Source of the DNA: UBA8529 sp964390565
GTDB taxonomy: Bacteria > Bacteroidota > Bacteroidia > Bacteroidales > Tenuifilaceae
Direction of reading: 5' to 3'
Assembly (NCBI GenBank): GCA_964390565.1
Contig: CAYMII010000015.1
Coordinates: forward strand, 16,442 to 80,441
Length of the DNA stretch: 64,000 nt
In this document: positions 18,153 to 25,449 of the stretch, in pieces
How positions within the stretch are numbered: the first letter of the stretch is position 1
Layout: each line of letters opens with the position of its first letter
The notes under the pieces: generated by a model
What the model saw: the letters and a program-made list of their open reading frames with translations, nothing else
The model's database searches: none
Told to the model about the DNA's origin: nothing
Position numbers and translations under genes: made by a program

Positions 18153-18830
18153 TTAGCTAAAAAAGTAGACAAGTGGAACAATGTATATCAGTGCAGTTAT
18201 AAAATCGATTACATATATCTTCTTAATATCCAAAAGATTAATTGCCATTCCAATTAACAAAATTCCTCCAACTGCTGAAAGTTCGTTAATTATTACCTCA
18301 CTAAACGATCCGCCAACCCATTTGGCAAGCAATGTGAGTAAACCTTGGTAAATCAAAATGGGCAAAGCTGAAAAAATCACACCAACCCCTAATGACGATG
18401 CAAGAGCCATGGAAGCAATGCCATCCATCAAACTTTTAATAAGAAGCAATTTAGGCTCATTGCCAATTCCCTCCTCAATTGAACCAAGAATAGCAACTGG
18501 TCCCATGCAAAATAGCAACGAAGCGACGATAAACCCTTCGGTAAACCTATCGCCTTTTAGGTTGAACCGACTTTTGATTGATTCGCCAAGTCTATCGGTT
18601 TTATCCTGAAGATTTAATATAGAACCTGTTAATGCACCTAAAATCAAGCTAAAAGCAATAAGAATTGCATTTTGGGTTTTCAAACCCATCATAATGCCTA
18701 AGTAAAGCGTAAATAGTCCAAAAACTTGAAATAGTAAATCGATAACCCGTTGGGGTAATACAGACTTGAATTTCACACCTATAGCACCGCCAACTATTAT
18801 CGCCCCAAAGTTTACAAGAGTTCCCAGCAT
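18153..18830 (-). CDS. DUF554 family membrane protein
   Basis: A 225-aa protein with six or seven hydrophobic helices and the DUF554 (YqgA/YdfK) pattern: LGTLVNFGAIIVGGAIGV at the start, then LYLGIMMGL, and FCMGPVAILGSIEEG in the middle. It is an inner-membrane protein of unknown function. It is the first gene of the minus-strand operon that continues with the kinase/RapZ-C fusion 9 bp downstream. A transport role for a recycled or nucleotide-linked sugar would fit the operon, but nothing in the sequence shows it. Confidence 0.85.
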   Translation of the reverse strand: MLGTLVNFGAIIVGGAIGVKFKSVLPQRVIDLLFQVFGLFTLYLGIMMGLKTQNAILIAFSLILGALTGSILNLQDKTDRLGESIKSRFNLKGDRFTEGFIVASLLFCMGPVAILGSIEEGIGNEPKLLLIKSLMDGIASMALASSLGVGVIFSALPILIYQGLLTLLAKWVGGSFSEVIINELSAVGGILLIGMAINLLDIKKIYVIDFITALIYIVPLVYFFS

Positions 18831-18924
18831 CTTTTTTTCTTCAAACCTAGCAATTTTTATCGAGTGGAATTATCATTTTCATCTATATAAGATCAACAAT
18901 TTATACCTATTTATCTACAAAATA

Positions 18925-18955
18925 TTGCCCTTATGATTATAAAACCTTAAATTTG
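18925..18955 (+). promoter_or_regulatory. Promoter of the orphan gene at 18998
   Basis: TTG at 18925-18927, a 20-bp spacer, then TAAATTTG at 18948-18955. This is a full match to the Bacteroidota -33/-7 consensus, 42 bp before the ATG. Confidence 0.65.
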
Positions 18956-18997
18956 AATAAATGATTATACAAAATTTCTCAACAAACAACTTTGACT

Positions 18998-19456
18998 ATG
19001 AAGTTTGAATTGATGACCAAGGATGAATGTATCGATTTCATCGAATTCAATATAACTGGCGATAACGAAAACTACAATAAATGCGATGAAGAATCGCTTT
19101 TCCTTAACAGCAGCCTATTCAACATTTTTGCAGGATGTTTTGAGCGAAGCAATCATCTTTTCGAGTTTTATGGGCAAACAATGTACAACAGCCGTACATT
19201 CATTCCTCTAAAAAATGAGTTAAATGACAACTTAGAAAAGCTTGTTGCTATAAATAACTTTGACGAATTCCAGAAACACCTCTCAAGCATTTTTATGGGT
19301 CGCGAGCTGATTAACCATTTCAACCAAAACGATCCCGAATACCAAAAACACTGGCGCAGCTATATCCGCAGATGGATTCGTATCAACAGGGGCTTAAACA
19401 AACTGGTTAATCGTTGTATCGAAGAGGAACTAGTCCTTTGGGTTATAGGGTATTAG
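18998..19456 (+). CDS. Hypothetical protein, 152 aa, unrecognised
   Basis: Start set at ATG 18998 (an upstream TTG at 18992 would add only two residues). The product is soluble, mostly helical by composition, rich in Asn, Glu and aromatic residues, with no signal peptide, membrane segment or motif I can name. The C-terminus has an Arg-rich helix around SYIRRWIRINRGLNK. It has its own good promoter and its 3' end overlaps that of the convergent pdxB gene by 14 bp, so it is expressed independently. No function can be offered. Confidence 0.7.
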   Translation: MKFELMTKDECIDFIEFNITGDNENYNKCDEESLFLNSSLFNIFAGCFERSNHLFEFYGQTMYNSRTFIPLKNELNDNLEKLVAINNFDEFQKHLSSIFMGRELINHFNQNDPEYQKHWRSYIRRWIRINRGLNKLVNRCIEEELVLWVIGY

Positions 19457-20546
19457 TAACAAATCCAAGTTTCGATAATATTTCCAACAATTCAGCATTG
19501 CTACTATCCACTCTGTAGCCCGAAAATTCACGCCTTAAGGCGTAATCGCTACGATATTTCTCAAACCTATCAGCCGATTGCCTAAAGCTGGCATCATCGA
19601 CCTTGATATCGTAAGTTTGAACGATAGTATCTATAAGATCTACAGACTGAATTGATTCCTTCTCATTGGTTGGATTAGCCAAAGGCTGCCATGGGTGAAT
19701 ACCAATATTGAAGAACTTGCTCAATGCGTCAACAACCATCCTTGTTCCGTTGACTTTTCCTTCAAGAGAATAACCTGCAATATGAGGAGTTGCAATATCA
19801 ACAAGTGGAAGAAGTTCCTTTGAAATATTTGGTTCATTCTCCCAGACATCAAGGGCAACGGCAGTAAACTTTCTATTATTTATAGCATTAATAAGGGATT
19901 GCGTTTCAACAACCTCTCCTCGCGAAGAGTTTATCAATACAGCACCATCTTTCAACGAGCTAATCAACGAATCATCAACTAGATGATAGGTTGCATCGAC
20001 TCCATGATAGGTTAAAGGAACATGGAATGTGACAAAATCGGATTGCTGAGCAATTGTTTTTAGATCAACAAAATCAGATAGGTGTTCTTCTTTCTTACGA
20101 GGTGGATCGCAGCAAAGCACCTTCATTCCTAAGTCCAATGCTACATCAACCACTTTTCGACCAACATTACCAACGCCAACAACACCAAGCGTTTTTCCCT
20201 CAAGTTTAATCCCTTTTGTTTTTGAGATATAAATTAGCGCAGCAGCAATCCATTGCTGAACAGCACCAGAGTTGCAGCCCGGTGCGCTAACCCACTCAAT
20301 TCCCCTTGAATTACAAAACTCGGTATCGATATGATCAAATCCAATGGTAGCAGTACCTATAAACTTAACCTTTGAGCCCTCAAGCAAATGAGCATTACAA
20401 ATAGTTCGAGTTCTAACTAAGAGTGCATCAGCATCAGAAACAACTTCGGGTGTAATTTCATTTGCTGGAAGTAATAGAATATCATCAAAAAAAGAATCCA
20501 GAACTCCTTTCAGGTAGGGTATATTTATATCGGCAACTAACTTCAT
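19443..20546 (-). CDS. pdxB: 4-phosphoerythronate dehydrogenase
   Basis: A 367-aa D-2-hydroxyacid dehydrogenase. It has the PdxB-type start MKLVADINIPYLKG, the NAD motif VGVGNVGRKVVDVA near 146, the catalytic Arg in INSSRGEVV, Glu in DVWENEPN and His in TPHIAGYSLEGK. The C-terminal extension beyond residue 290, used for dimerisation in PdxB, separates it from SerA and lactate dehydrogenases. It oxidises 4-phosphoerythronate in the DXP-dependent pyridoxal 5'-phosphate pathway. The gene stands alone and converges with the orphan gene at 18998, sharing 14 bp. Confidence 0.93.
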   Translation of the reverse strand: MKLVADINIPYLKGVLDSFFDDILLLPANEITPEVVSDADALLVRTRTICNAHLLEGSKVKFIGTATIGFDHIDTEFCNSRGIEWVSAPGCNSGAVQQWIAAALIYISKTKGIKLEGKTLGVVGVGNVGRKVVDVALDLGMKVLCCDPPRKKEEHLSDFVDLKTIAQQSDFVTFHVPLTYHGVDATYHLVDDSLISSLKDGAVLINSSRGEVVETQSLINAINNRKFTAVALDVWENEPNISKELLPLVDIATPHIAGYSLEGKVNGTRMVVDALSKFFNIGIHPWQPLANPTNEKESIQSVDLIDTIVQTYDIKVDDASFRQSADRFEKYRSDYALRREFSGYRVDSSNAELLEILSKLGFVTNTL

Positions 20547-20621
20547 CGTTTAAATTTTCACAAATATAGGAATTACTTATTAGCTAACAGTATTGGGTAT
20601 TTAGCACACATCTCTTGCCCC

Positions 20622-20642
20622 TTGTTACTTATCACTTGTCAC
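20622..20642. repeat. Heptamer repeat, TTGTCAC type, 3 units
   Basis: Three 7-bp units (TTGTTAC, TTATCAC, TTGTCAC) end 29 bp before the yhcH-like start. A TATCTTTA sequence at 20650-20657 resembles a -7 element, so the repeat may supply the -33 region. Confidence 0.75.
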
Positions 20643-20670
20643 TTTTTTCTATCTTTACAATCAAAAAGCT

Positions 20671-21117
20671 ATGATAACTGCGCCAATATCTGAATTTAAG
20701 CAATATGTAACTCTTCACCCAGCATTTCAGAAGGTTGAAGAATTTCTAAAATCATACACGTATGGAAAACCGGTAGAACGCATTTACATCGATGGTGATA
20801 AACTATTTGTTATCCCTGCACTTGACAACGCAAAGTCTAAAGAAAACGCCCTTCTCGAAGCACATAATAGGTATATAGATATTCAAATTTGCCTCGAAGG
20901 GCATGAAATAATGGGTTGGCAAAGTCGCTCGAAATGCATAGAGCCAAAATCAGCATTTAACACCGAGAAAGATATCATCTTTTACAATGATAAACCAATC
21001 ACCTACTTTGCAGTACCAGCGGGCTCATTCGCCATATTCTTCCCCGACGATTGTCATGCTCCGCTAATTGGGGAAGGGTTAATTAAAAAGATAATATTTA
21101 AAGTTGAAGTAATTTAA
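20671..21117 (+). CDS. YhcH/YjgK/YiaL family protein (DUF386)
   Basis: A 148-aa cupin-like protein with the family signatures LEAHNRYIDIQICLEGHEIMG and FAIFFPDDCHAP, whose Glu and His residues bind a metal. Related proteins are found in sialic-acid and other sugar operons and have been proposed to act as anomerases or isomerases of acidic or amino sugars. The beta-lactamase gene begins one base after its stop codon, so the two are co-transcribed. Substrate unknown. Confidence 0.88.
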   Translation: MITAPISEFKQYVTLHPAFQKVEEFLKSYTYGKPVERIYIDGDKLFVIPALDNAKSKENALLEAHNRYIDIQICLEGHEIMGWQSRSKCIEPKSAFNTEKDIIFYNDKPITYFAVPAGSFAIFFPDDCHAPLIGEGLIKKIIFKVEVI

Positions 21118-21118
21118 A

Positions 21119-22012
21119 ATGAAAAAAATTAAAATACACCTTTTCTTATTGATATGCCTTGTTGCGGTGCAATCATGTACTCCTAAAAAGCAGTTAAGAA
21201 CAGAAATCCAACAAATAGTTGACAAGGCTAACGGAACAATAGGTATTGCAATAAAGAATCTCAACACTAACGATACACTAACAATTAATAATAATCTGCA
21301 GTTCCCTATGCAGAGCGTTTATAAATTTCCTTTAGCTATTAATGTATTAAATCAAGTAGATAAAGGTGTTTTATCTTTAGACCAAAATTTTAGAATCGAC
21401 AAATCGGATTTGCTTCCAAATACATGGAGCCCTTTAAGAGATAAATATCCCGAGGGAAATGTAATTATTCCACTGAGCGAAATCATTAGCTACACCGTTT
21501 CGCAAAGCGATAATAACGGATGCGATATCCTATTCCGATTACTTGGAGGAACAAGTGCTGTTAATGATTATATCCATAGTATAGGAGTTAATGAAATATC
21601 AATAATGGGAACTGAAGAGGAGATGCATAAGGATTGGAACGTTCAATTCACCAACTGGTGTAAGCCCTATGCTATGGTTCAAATCTTAGAAATTTTTCAT
21701 CAAAAGAAACTTCTTTCCGATAGCAGTTCTAATTTCCTTTGGAAACTAATGGTTGAGACGTCAACTGGCCCCAATAGAATAAAAGGATTGTTACCAAAAA
21801 GCACAATTGTAGCTCATAAAACTGGCTCATCGGGCAAAAACGATACAGGTCTTACAGCTGCAATTAATGATGTTGGCATTATTAAATTACCTAACGGACA
21901 ATATATTGCAATTGCTGTTTTTGTTTCAAACACAACAGCAGATGATAGTATAAGTGAAAAGGTGATTGCAGATATCGCGAAAGCCACGTACGATTACTAT
22001 TCAAAAAAATAA
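21119..22012 (+). CDS. Class A beta-lactamase, subclass A2-like, lipoprotein
   Basis: A 297-aa protein with a lipoprotein signal ending AVQSC (Cys20), so it is probably membrane-anchored. Catalytic motifs are complete: SVYK (Ser66, Lys69), SDN in SQSDNNGCD, an omega-loop glutamate in GTEEEMHKDW, and KTGSSG. The EEEMH form and the NWCKPYAMVQIL segment fit the Bacteroidota-associated A2 subclass (CfxA, PER and relatives). It hydrolyses beta-lactam rings. It follows the yhcH-like gene by one base and ends in a bidirectional terminator. No mobile element is nearby and codon use is like its neighbours, so it looks like a resident chromosomal gene. Confidence 0.9.
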   Translation: MKKIKIHLFLLICLVAVQSCTPKKQLRTEIQQIVDKANGTIGIAIKNLNTNDTLTINNNLQFPMQSVYKFPLAINVLNQVDKGVLSLDQNFRIDKSDLLPNTWSPLRDKYPEGNVIIPLSEIISYTVSQSDNNGCDILFRLLGGTSAVNDYIHSIGVNEISIMGTEEEMHKDWNVQFTNWCKPYAMVQILEIFHQKKLLSDSSSNFLWKLMVETSTGPNRIKGLLPKSTIVAHKTGSSGKNDTGLTAAINDVGIIKLPNGQYIAIAVFVSNTTADDSISEKVIADIAKATYDYYSKK

Positions 22013-22017
22013 GAAAA

Positions 22018-22056
22018 TCAAAAGTTCCGAACCTTTTAAGAGTTCGGAACTTTTAA
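22018..22056. terminator. Bidirectional terminator between beta-lactamase and cysK
   Basis: Perfect 12-bp arms AAAGTTCCGAAC / GTTCGGAACTTT with A/T-rich flanks between convergent genes. Confidence 0.9.
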
Positions 22057-22058
22057 TT

Positions 22059-22970
22059 TTAGAACAACCCTTCAACAGAGAAATAACGCTCTCCTGTATC
22101 GTAAGTGAAGGTAAGAATCGTTGAACCTTTAGGTATGTCTATTAGCTTCTTTGCAACCGCCGCAAGCGATGCTCCAGATGATATCCCAACAAGCATTCCC
22201 TCAAGCGTAGCTGCTTTTCTTGTATAATCATAGGCCTCATCCTTGGAAATGGTTATAACACCATCAAGAATACTCCTATTTAGATTATCGGGGATAAAGT
22301 TTGCCCCAATCCCTTGAATTGGATGCGGTGCAGCTTTTCCACCGCTAATTAATGGCGATAGTTCTGGCTCTACAGCAAAAACTTTCAATTTTGGAAATTT
22401 GCTTTTTAAAACCTCTGCAACACCTGAAAGGTGTCCACCCGTTCCAACTCCTGATATTAAGTAATCAATTCCTTCAGGGAAATCGTTAATTATCTCTTGA
22501 GCAGTGGTTCTTCTATGAGCATCGACATTTGATGGATTATCGAATTGCGATGGCATCCAAGCATTTTTATCGTTTTGAACAATCTCAATTGCCTTATCTA
22601 AAGCGGCCTTCATACCGCCTTCACGAGGTGTAAGCACAAATTCGGCTCCATAAACCGACATCAACTTTCGACGCTCAACGCTAAACGATTCGGGCATTAC
22701 AAGTATCAACTTATAACCTTTAACTGCAGCCACCATAGCCAATCCAACGCCCGTATTCCCTGAAGTTGGTTCAACTATTAGCATTCCCGGTTTTAGTTTT
22801 CCACTCTTCTCTGCATCTTCAATCATTGCCAAGGCAATTCTATCTTTGATGCTTCCTCCCGGATTACTTTTTTCAAATTTCACCCAAACTTCATAATCAG
22901 ATGAATACAGTTTATTAACTCGAATATGTGGTGTATTACCAATTATATCTAACAAATTAGTTGCTTTCAT
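22059..22970 (-). CDS. cysK: Cysteine synthase A (O-acetylserine sulfhydrylase)
   Basis: A 303-aa PLP enzyme. The PLP lysine is Lys42 in NPGGSIKDR, the phosphate-binding loop is EPTSGNTGVGLA, the O-acetylserine-binding segment is SGVGTGGHLSG, and the C-terminal loop is GISSGASLAAV. It makes cysteine from O-acetylserine and sulfide. The serine acetyltransferase gene lies directly upstream on the same strand, so both steps of the pathway are together. The 148-bp gap between them holds three inverted repeats and may contain a separate promoter for cysK. Confidence 0.95.
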   Translation of the reverse strand: MKATNLLDIIGNTPHIRVNKLYSSDYEVWVKFEKSNPGGSIKDRIALAMIEDAEKSGKLKPGMLIVEPTSGNTGVGLAMVAAVKGYKLILVMPESFSVERRKLMSVYGAEFVLTPREGGMKAALDKAIEIVQNDKNAWMPSQFDNPSNVDAHRRTTAQEIINDFPEGIDYLISGVGTGGHLSGVAEVLKSKFPKLKVFAVEPELSPLISGGKAAPHPIQGIGANFIPDNLNRSILDGVITISKDEAYDYTRKAATLEGMLVGISSGASLAAVAKKLIDIPKGSTILTFTYDTGERYFSVEGLF

Positions 22971-23006
22971 GATTTTTAATTAAATGATAAAATGATTCTT
23001 AACGAT

Positions 23007-23083
23007 GTGTAGTAGCTACACGTATTTTGGGTGTAAAATTATAATAGTCCTGTGTACACAGGACAACAGCATGCTGCAAGCAT
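23007..23083. promoter_or_regulatory. Cluster of three inverted repeats upstream of cysK
   Basis: GTGTAG-TAG-CTACAC at 23007-23021, the perfect 18-bp palindrome GTCCTGTGTACACAGGAC at 23047-23064, and ATGCT-GCA-AGCAT at 23071-23083. None has a terminator-like T-run. They are placed where an operator for cysK would be. No regulator is identified. Confidence 0.5.
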
Positions 23084-23118
23084 TAAAGAAGAGGCGATAT
23101 TTGAATTAGAAATAATCA

Positions 23119-23970
23119 TCAAATTACAAAACTGATTGAATCGTTAACCTTTCGTGAATTCCTTATAACAACCTCGCTTTTGTGATAAACAACCGAATTG
23201 GGTTGAACGCTCTCGGTAAGCCATACATTACCACCAATGATAGTATCATGACCAATAACTGTTTCTCCTCCAAGAATTGTACTGCCCGAGTAGATAATGA
23301 CATTATCCTCAATGGATGGATGACGCTTGGCATTTGCCAAGCCTTTGCTAACGCTTAAAGCGCCAAGCGTAACACCTTGATAAATTTTTACATTTTTACC
23401 AATTACAGTCGTTTCTCCAATTACAATTCCTGTTCCATGGTCGATATAAAAACCTTCGCCTATTGTTGCACCGGGGTTAATATCAATACCGGTCTTGCTA
23501 TGAGCGTACTCGCTCATAACCCTAGGAATAATTGGCACTCTTAAACGATAAAGGGAATTAGCTAGTCGATATACTGCAATAGCATAAAAACCAGGATAGC
23601 TGAGCATAACCTCTTCAACGGAATAGGCTGCAGGATCGTTATTTAAAAACAGATCAGCATCTTTCAACAGGCCTTCGAATATATTTGGAATTTGAGAGAA
23701 GAAATCATCAGAAAGGTCATCAATGCTACTATTCAAATTCTTTTCAATAGGTAAAAGTAGGCTCTTAAAACGAAATTGCATCTCGTGCCACTTCAAGTCA
23801 ACTTCATCGGATGTTCTATGTGCAGAAATTTTAACTGGAAACAACAAGGAGATTAACTCATCGACAAACTCTTGGGTCTGTTTCATCGATGGGACAGTAT
23901 GTAAAATGCTTTCATTCCTAATAAAAAGCATCTTTGGAAAACTATCAATTATCTCTTTTTTTCGTTTCAT
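23119..23970 (-). CDS. Serine O-acetyltransferase (EpsC/CysE type)
   Basis: A 283-aa protein. The C-terminal left-handed beta-helix of hexapeptide repeats contains GIDINPGATIGEGFYIDHGT (catalytic His in the IDHGTG segment), IYQGVTLGALS and KRHPSIEDNVIIYSGSTILG. The N-terminal 130 residues are the helical serine acetyltransferase extension seen in EpsC-type enzymes. It acetylates serine with acetyl-CoA to feed cysK downstream. Placement next to cysK supports this role over other hexapeptide acyltransferases. Confidence 0.92.
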   Translation of the reverse strand: MKRKKEIIDSFPKMLFIRNESILHTVPSMKQTQEFVDELISLLFPVKISAHRTSDEVDLKWHEMQFRFKSLLLPIEKNLNSSIDDLSDDFFSQIPNIFEGLLKDADLFLNNDPAAYSVEEVMLSYPGFYAIAVYRLANSLYRLRVPIIPRVMSEYAHSKTGIDINPGATIGEGFYIDHGTGIVIGETTVIGKNVKIYQGVTLGALSVSKGLANAKRHPSIEDNVIIYSGSTILGGETVIGHDTIIGGNVWLTESVQPNSVVYHKSEVVIRNSRKVNDSISFVI

Positions 23971-24107
23971 TCGAATACATAAATCACCGATAAATATAAT
24001 TATTTTTATTTAGTATAATTTCAAATAATGAAAATGCTTTTAAAAAATTGAATTGTTAACTGCTTAATTAATTTATTTTCAATAAATTTCTTTATATAAT
24101 TAAATTA

Positions 24108-24167
24108 TGATGGAGAGCAGAAACCATCTAAAAAAACGTGGCGTAACCGAAAAGCCTTATGAGTAGG
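24108..24167 (+). promoter_or_regulatory. Structured 5' leader, copy 1
   Basis: A hairpin GATGG/CCATC (24109-24113 with 24124-24128) has a loop ending in CAGAAA. It is followed by GGC (24140-24142) that can pair with GCC (24154-24156), and CC (24147-24148) that could pair with GG (24166-24167) as a pseudoknot. The same layout recurs at 24692-24750. It ends 17 bases before the start codon. Confidence 0.55.
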
Positions 24168-24184
24168 AATAAAATAGTTTAAGC

Positions 24185-24661
24185 ATGAAAACAAAACTAC
24201 TAAACTTATTCAGCCTAATTTTCATTGGACTATTCATTCTAATTCTAACATCATGTACAGTTCTTCGAACGCACTCGACAAAAACTCAAGACGTATATGG
24301 TTTAGGCGCAATTCAACTCCCTGTAATAGTTGATCTAGATGTTAAGGAAACCAAGGTTACTGGTACTTCAACCACATCGGTTAAAGGAGAACCTATTTCT
24401 GTAACTAAAAACAATGCTGTATATGACGCATTAAAAAGTGTAAACGCTGATGTTCTTATCGAGCCAAGATTTGATACAGAAACTATTGGCGATAAAACAA
24501 AGGTAACTGTAACTGGATTTCCTGCTACTTATAAGAATTTCAAACCCATTACTGAAAGTGATGTAACGTTAATAAAAGTTATAGATAAAGGTAATGAAGA
24601 AAAACCTTCAGGATTTACTAAAGGGGCACTACCCGTTGGAACAGTGAAACGTAGCAAATAA
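24185..24661 (+). CDS. Lipoprotein of unknown function, paralog 1
   Basis: A 158-aa protein with a lipoprotein signal ending LTSC (Cys24). It is homologous along most of its length to the next gene. Shared blocks are SCTVLRTH, TKTxD(V/I)YGLG, VDLDVK, KNNA(V/I)YDAL, ADVL(I/V)EPRFDTET and the segment ending YKNF(K/R)P. The N-terminal Cys suggests attachment to a membrane. The C-terminus is a short polar tail with no membrane segment. I do not recognise a characterised family. Tandem arrangement and shared leader show a local duplication. Confidence 0.8.
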   Translation: MKTKLLNLFSLIFIGLFILILTSCTVLRTHSTKTQDVYGLGAIQLPVIVDLDVKETKVTGTSTTSVKGEPISVTKNNAVYDALKSVNADVLIEPRFDTETIGDKTKVTVTGFPATYKNFKPITESDVTLIKVIDKGNEEKPSGFTKGALPVGTVKRSK

Positions 24662-24691
24662 TATAATTTGAATTTATTTGCTACATTAAAT

Positions 24692-24750
24692 TGTGGAGTC
24701 CAGAAACCACTGAATAAACGGGGCGTGTCCGAAAAGCCAAATGAGTAGGC
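24692..24750 (+). promoter_or_regulatory. Structured 5' leader, copy 2
   Basis: Same architecture as 24108-24167. Hairpin GTGG/CCAC (24693-24696 with 24707-24710) shows a compensatory A-T to G-C change against copy 1. The single-stranded CAGAAA, CCGAAAAGCC and ATGAGTAGG blocks are identical. It ends 18-19 bases before the start codon. Confidence 0.55.
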
Positions 24751-24768
24751 CAATTAATATTCCTGATT

Positions 24769-25293
24769 ATGAAAACAAGAATACTTATTTATTACAGAAT
24801 AGCTCTCCTTTTTATGTTAATTTTCTCATTTTCATCTTGTACTGTTTTAAGAACCCATACCACTAAAACATCCGATATTTATGGATTAGGGGTTATTCAG
24901 AAACCATTAGTTGTTGATCTTGATGTTAAAGATAAAAGAGTATCAGGAACTGCTTCAACTTCGTTCAAAGGTGAGAAGATTGAAACAATAAAAAACAACG
25001 CAATTTATGATGCCCTTCAAAATTCAAAAGCAGATGTGCTTGTTGAGCCAAGATTCGATACCGAAACAAGTGGAGATAGAACTACTGTAACCGTAACAGG
25101 TTATCCTGCTAATTATAAAAACTTCAGACCAGCTACAATAAATGATACAACATACCTTAAACTTGGAATCTCACGTACTGCTAAATCTTATGAACCAGCA
25201 ATTGACCTCAAGAAAAAAGGAGTTGGTGCTGCTGTTGGTGCTACTGTTGGAAGTGTTTTACTCGTCATTATACTTCTAGGCGCCTTATTGTAA
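24769..25293 (+). CDS. Lipoprotein of unknown function, paralog 2, with C-terminal membrane segment
   Basis: A 174-aa paralog of the preceding gene, with a lipoprotein signal ending FSSC and the same conserved blocks (TVLRTHTTKTSDIYGLG, VEPRFDTETSG, VTVTGYPANYKNFRP). Unlike paralog 1 it ends in a Gly/Ala/Val-rich hydrophobic stretch (GVGAAVGATVGSVLLVIILL) that could insert into a membrane as a glycine-zipper-like segment. The two copies therefore seem to have diverged in how they meet the membrane. A terminator follows. Function unknown. Confidence 0.8.
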   Translation: MKTRILIYYRIALLFMLIFSFSSCTVLRTHTTKTSDIYGLGVIQKPLVVDLDVKDKRVSGTASTSFKGEKIETIKNNAIYDALQNSKADVLVEPRFDTETSGDRTTVTVTGYPANYKNFRPATINDTTYLKLGISRTAKSYEPAIDLKKKGVGAAVGATVGSVLLVIILLGALL

Positions 25294-25315
25294 TCAAATA
25301 TCAAATTAACAAGCC

Positions 25316-25352
25316 ACAAAAGGGAGTTCAAATTAATCTAACTCCCTTTTTT
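25316..25352. terminator. Terminator after the lipoprotein pair
   Basis: Arms AAAAGGGAGTT / AACTCCCTTTT with an 11-base loop and a following T-run. Confidence 0.85.
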
Positions 25353-25359
25353 ATTGTTC

Positions 25360-25380
25360 CCTGAATTTGACTAATTCAGG
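25360..25380. promoter_or_regulatory. Inverted repeat upstream of the outer-membrane/FISUMP operon
   Basis: CCTGAATT and AATTCAGG separated by 5 bp, 33 bp upstream of the -7 element at 25413. It could be an operator, though no regulator is known. Confidence 0.3.
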
Positions 25381-25412
25381 ACAAAAAGTTTTCAAAAAAA
25401 TTTATTATCGCC

Positions 25413-25420
25413 TAACTTTG
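25413..25420 (+). promoter_or_regulatory. -7 element of the outer-membrane/FISUMP operon
   Basis: TAACTTTG matches TAnnTTTG, 30 bp before the ATG. The -33 element is not clear. Confidence 0.5.
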
Positions 25421-25449
25421 GTTACATTAACCAATTAACTCATTTGAAT

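Noticed and set aside
21119..22012. Recently acquired mobile resistance gene
   Set aside because: No insertion sequence, integrase or composition shift nearby. Operon coupling with the YhcH gene argues for a resident gene.
24108..24167. Known riboswitch (c-di-GMP, SAM, cobalamin, THF, TPP, ZTP, fluoride)
   Set aside because: None of the conserved cores I know is present. The motif is left unassigned.
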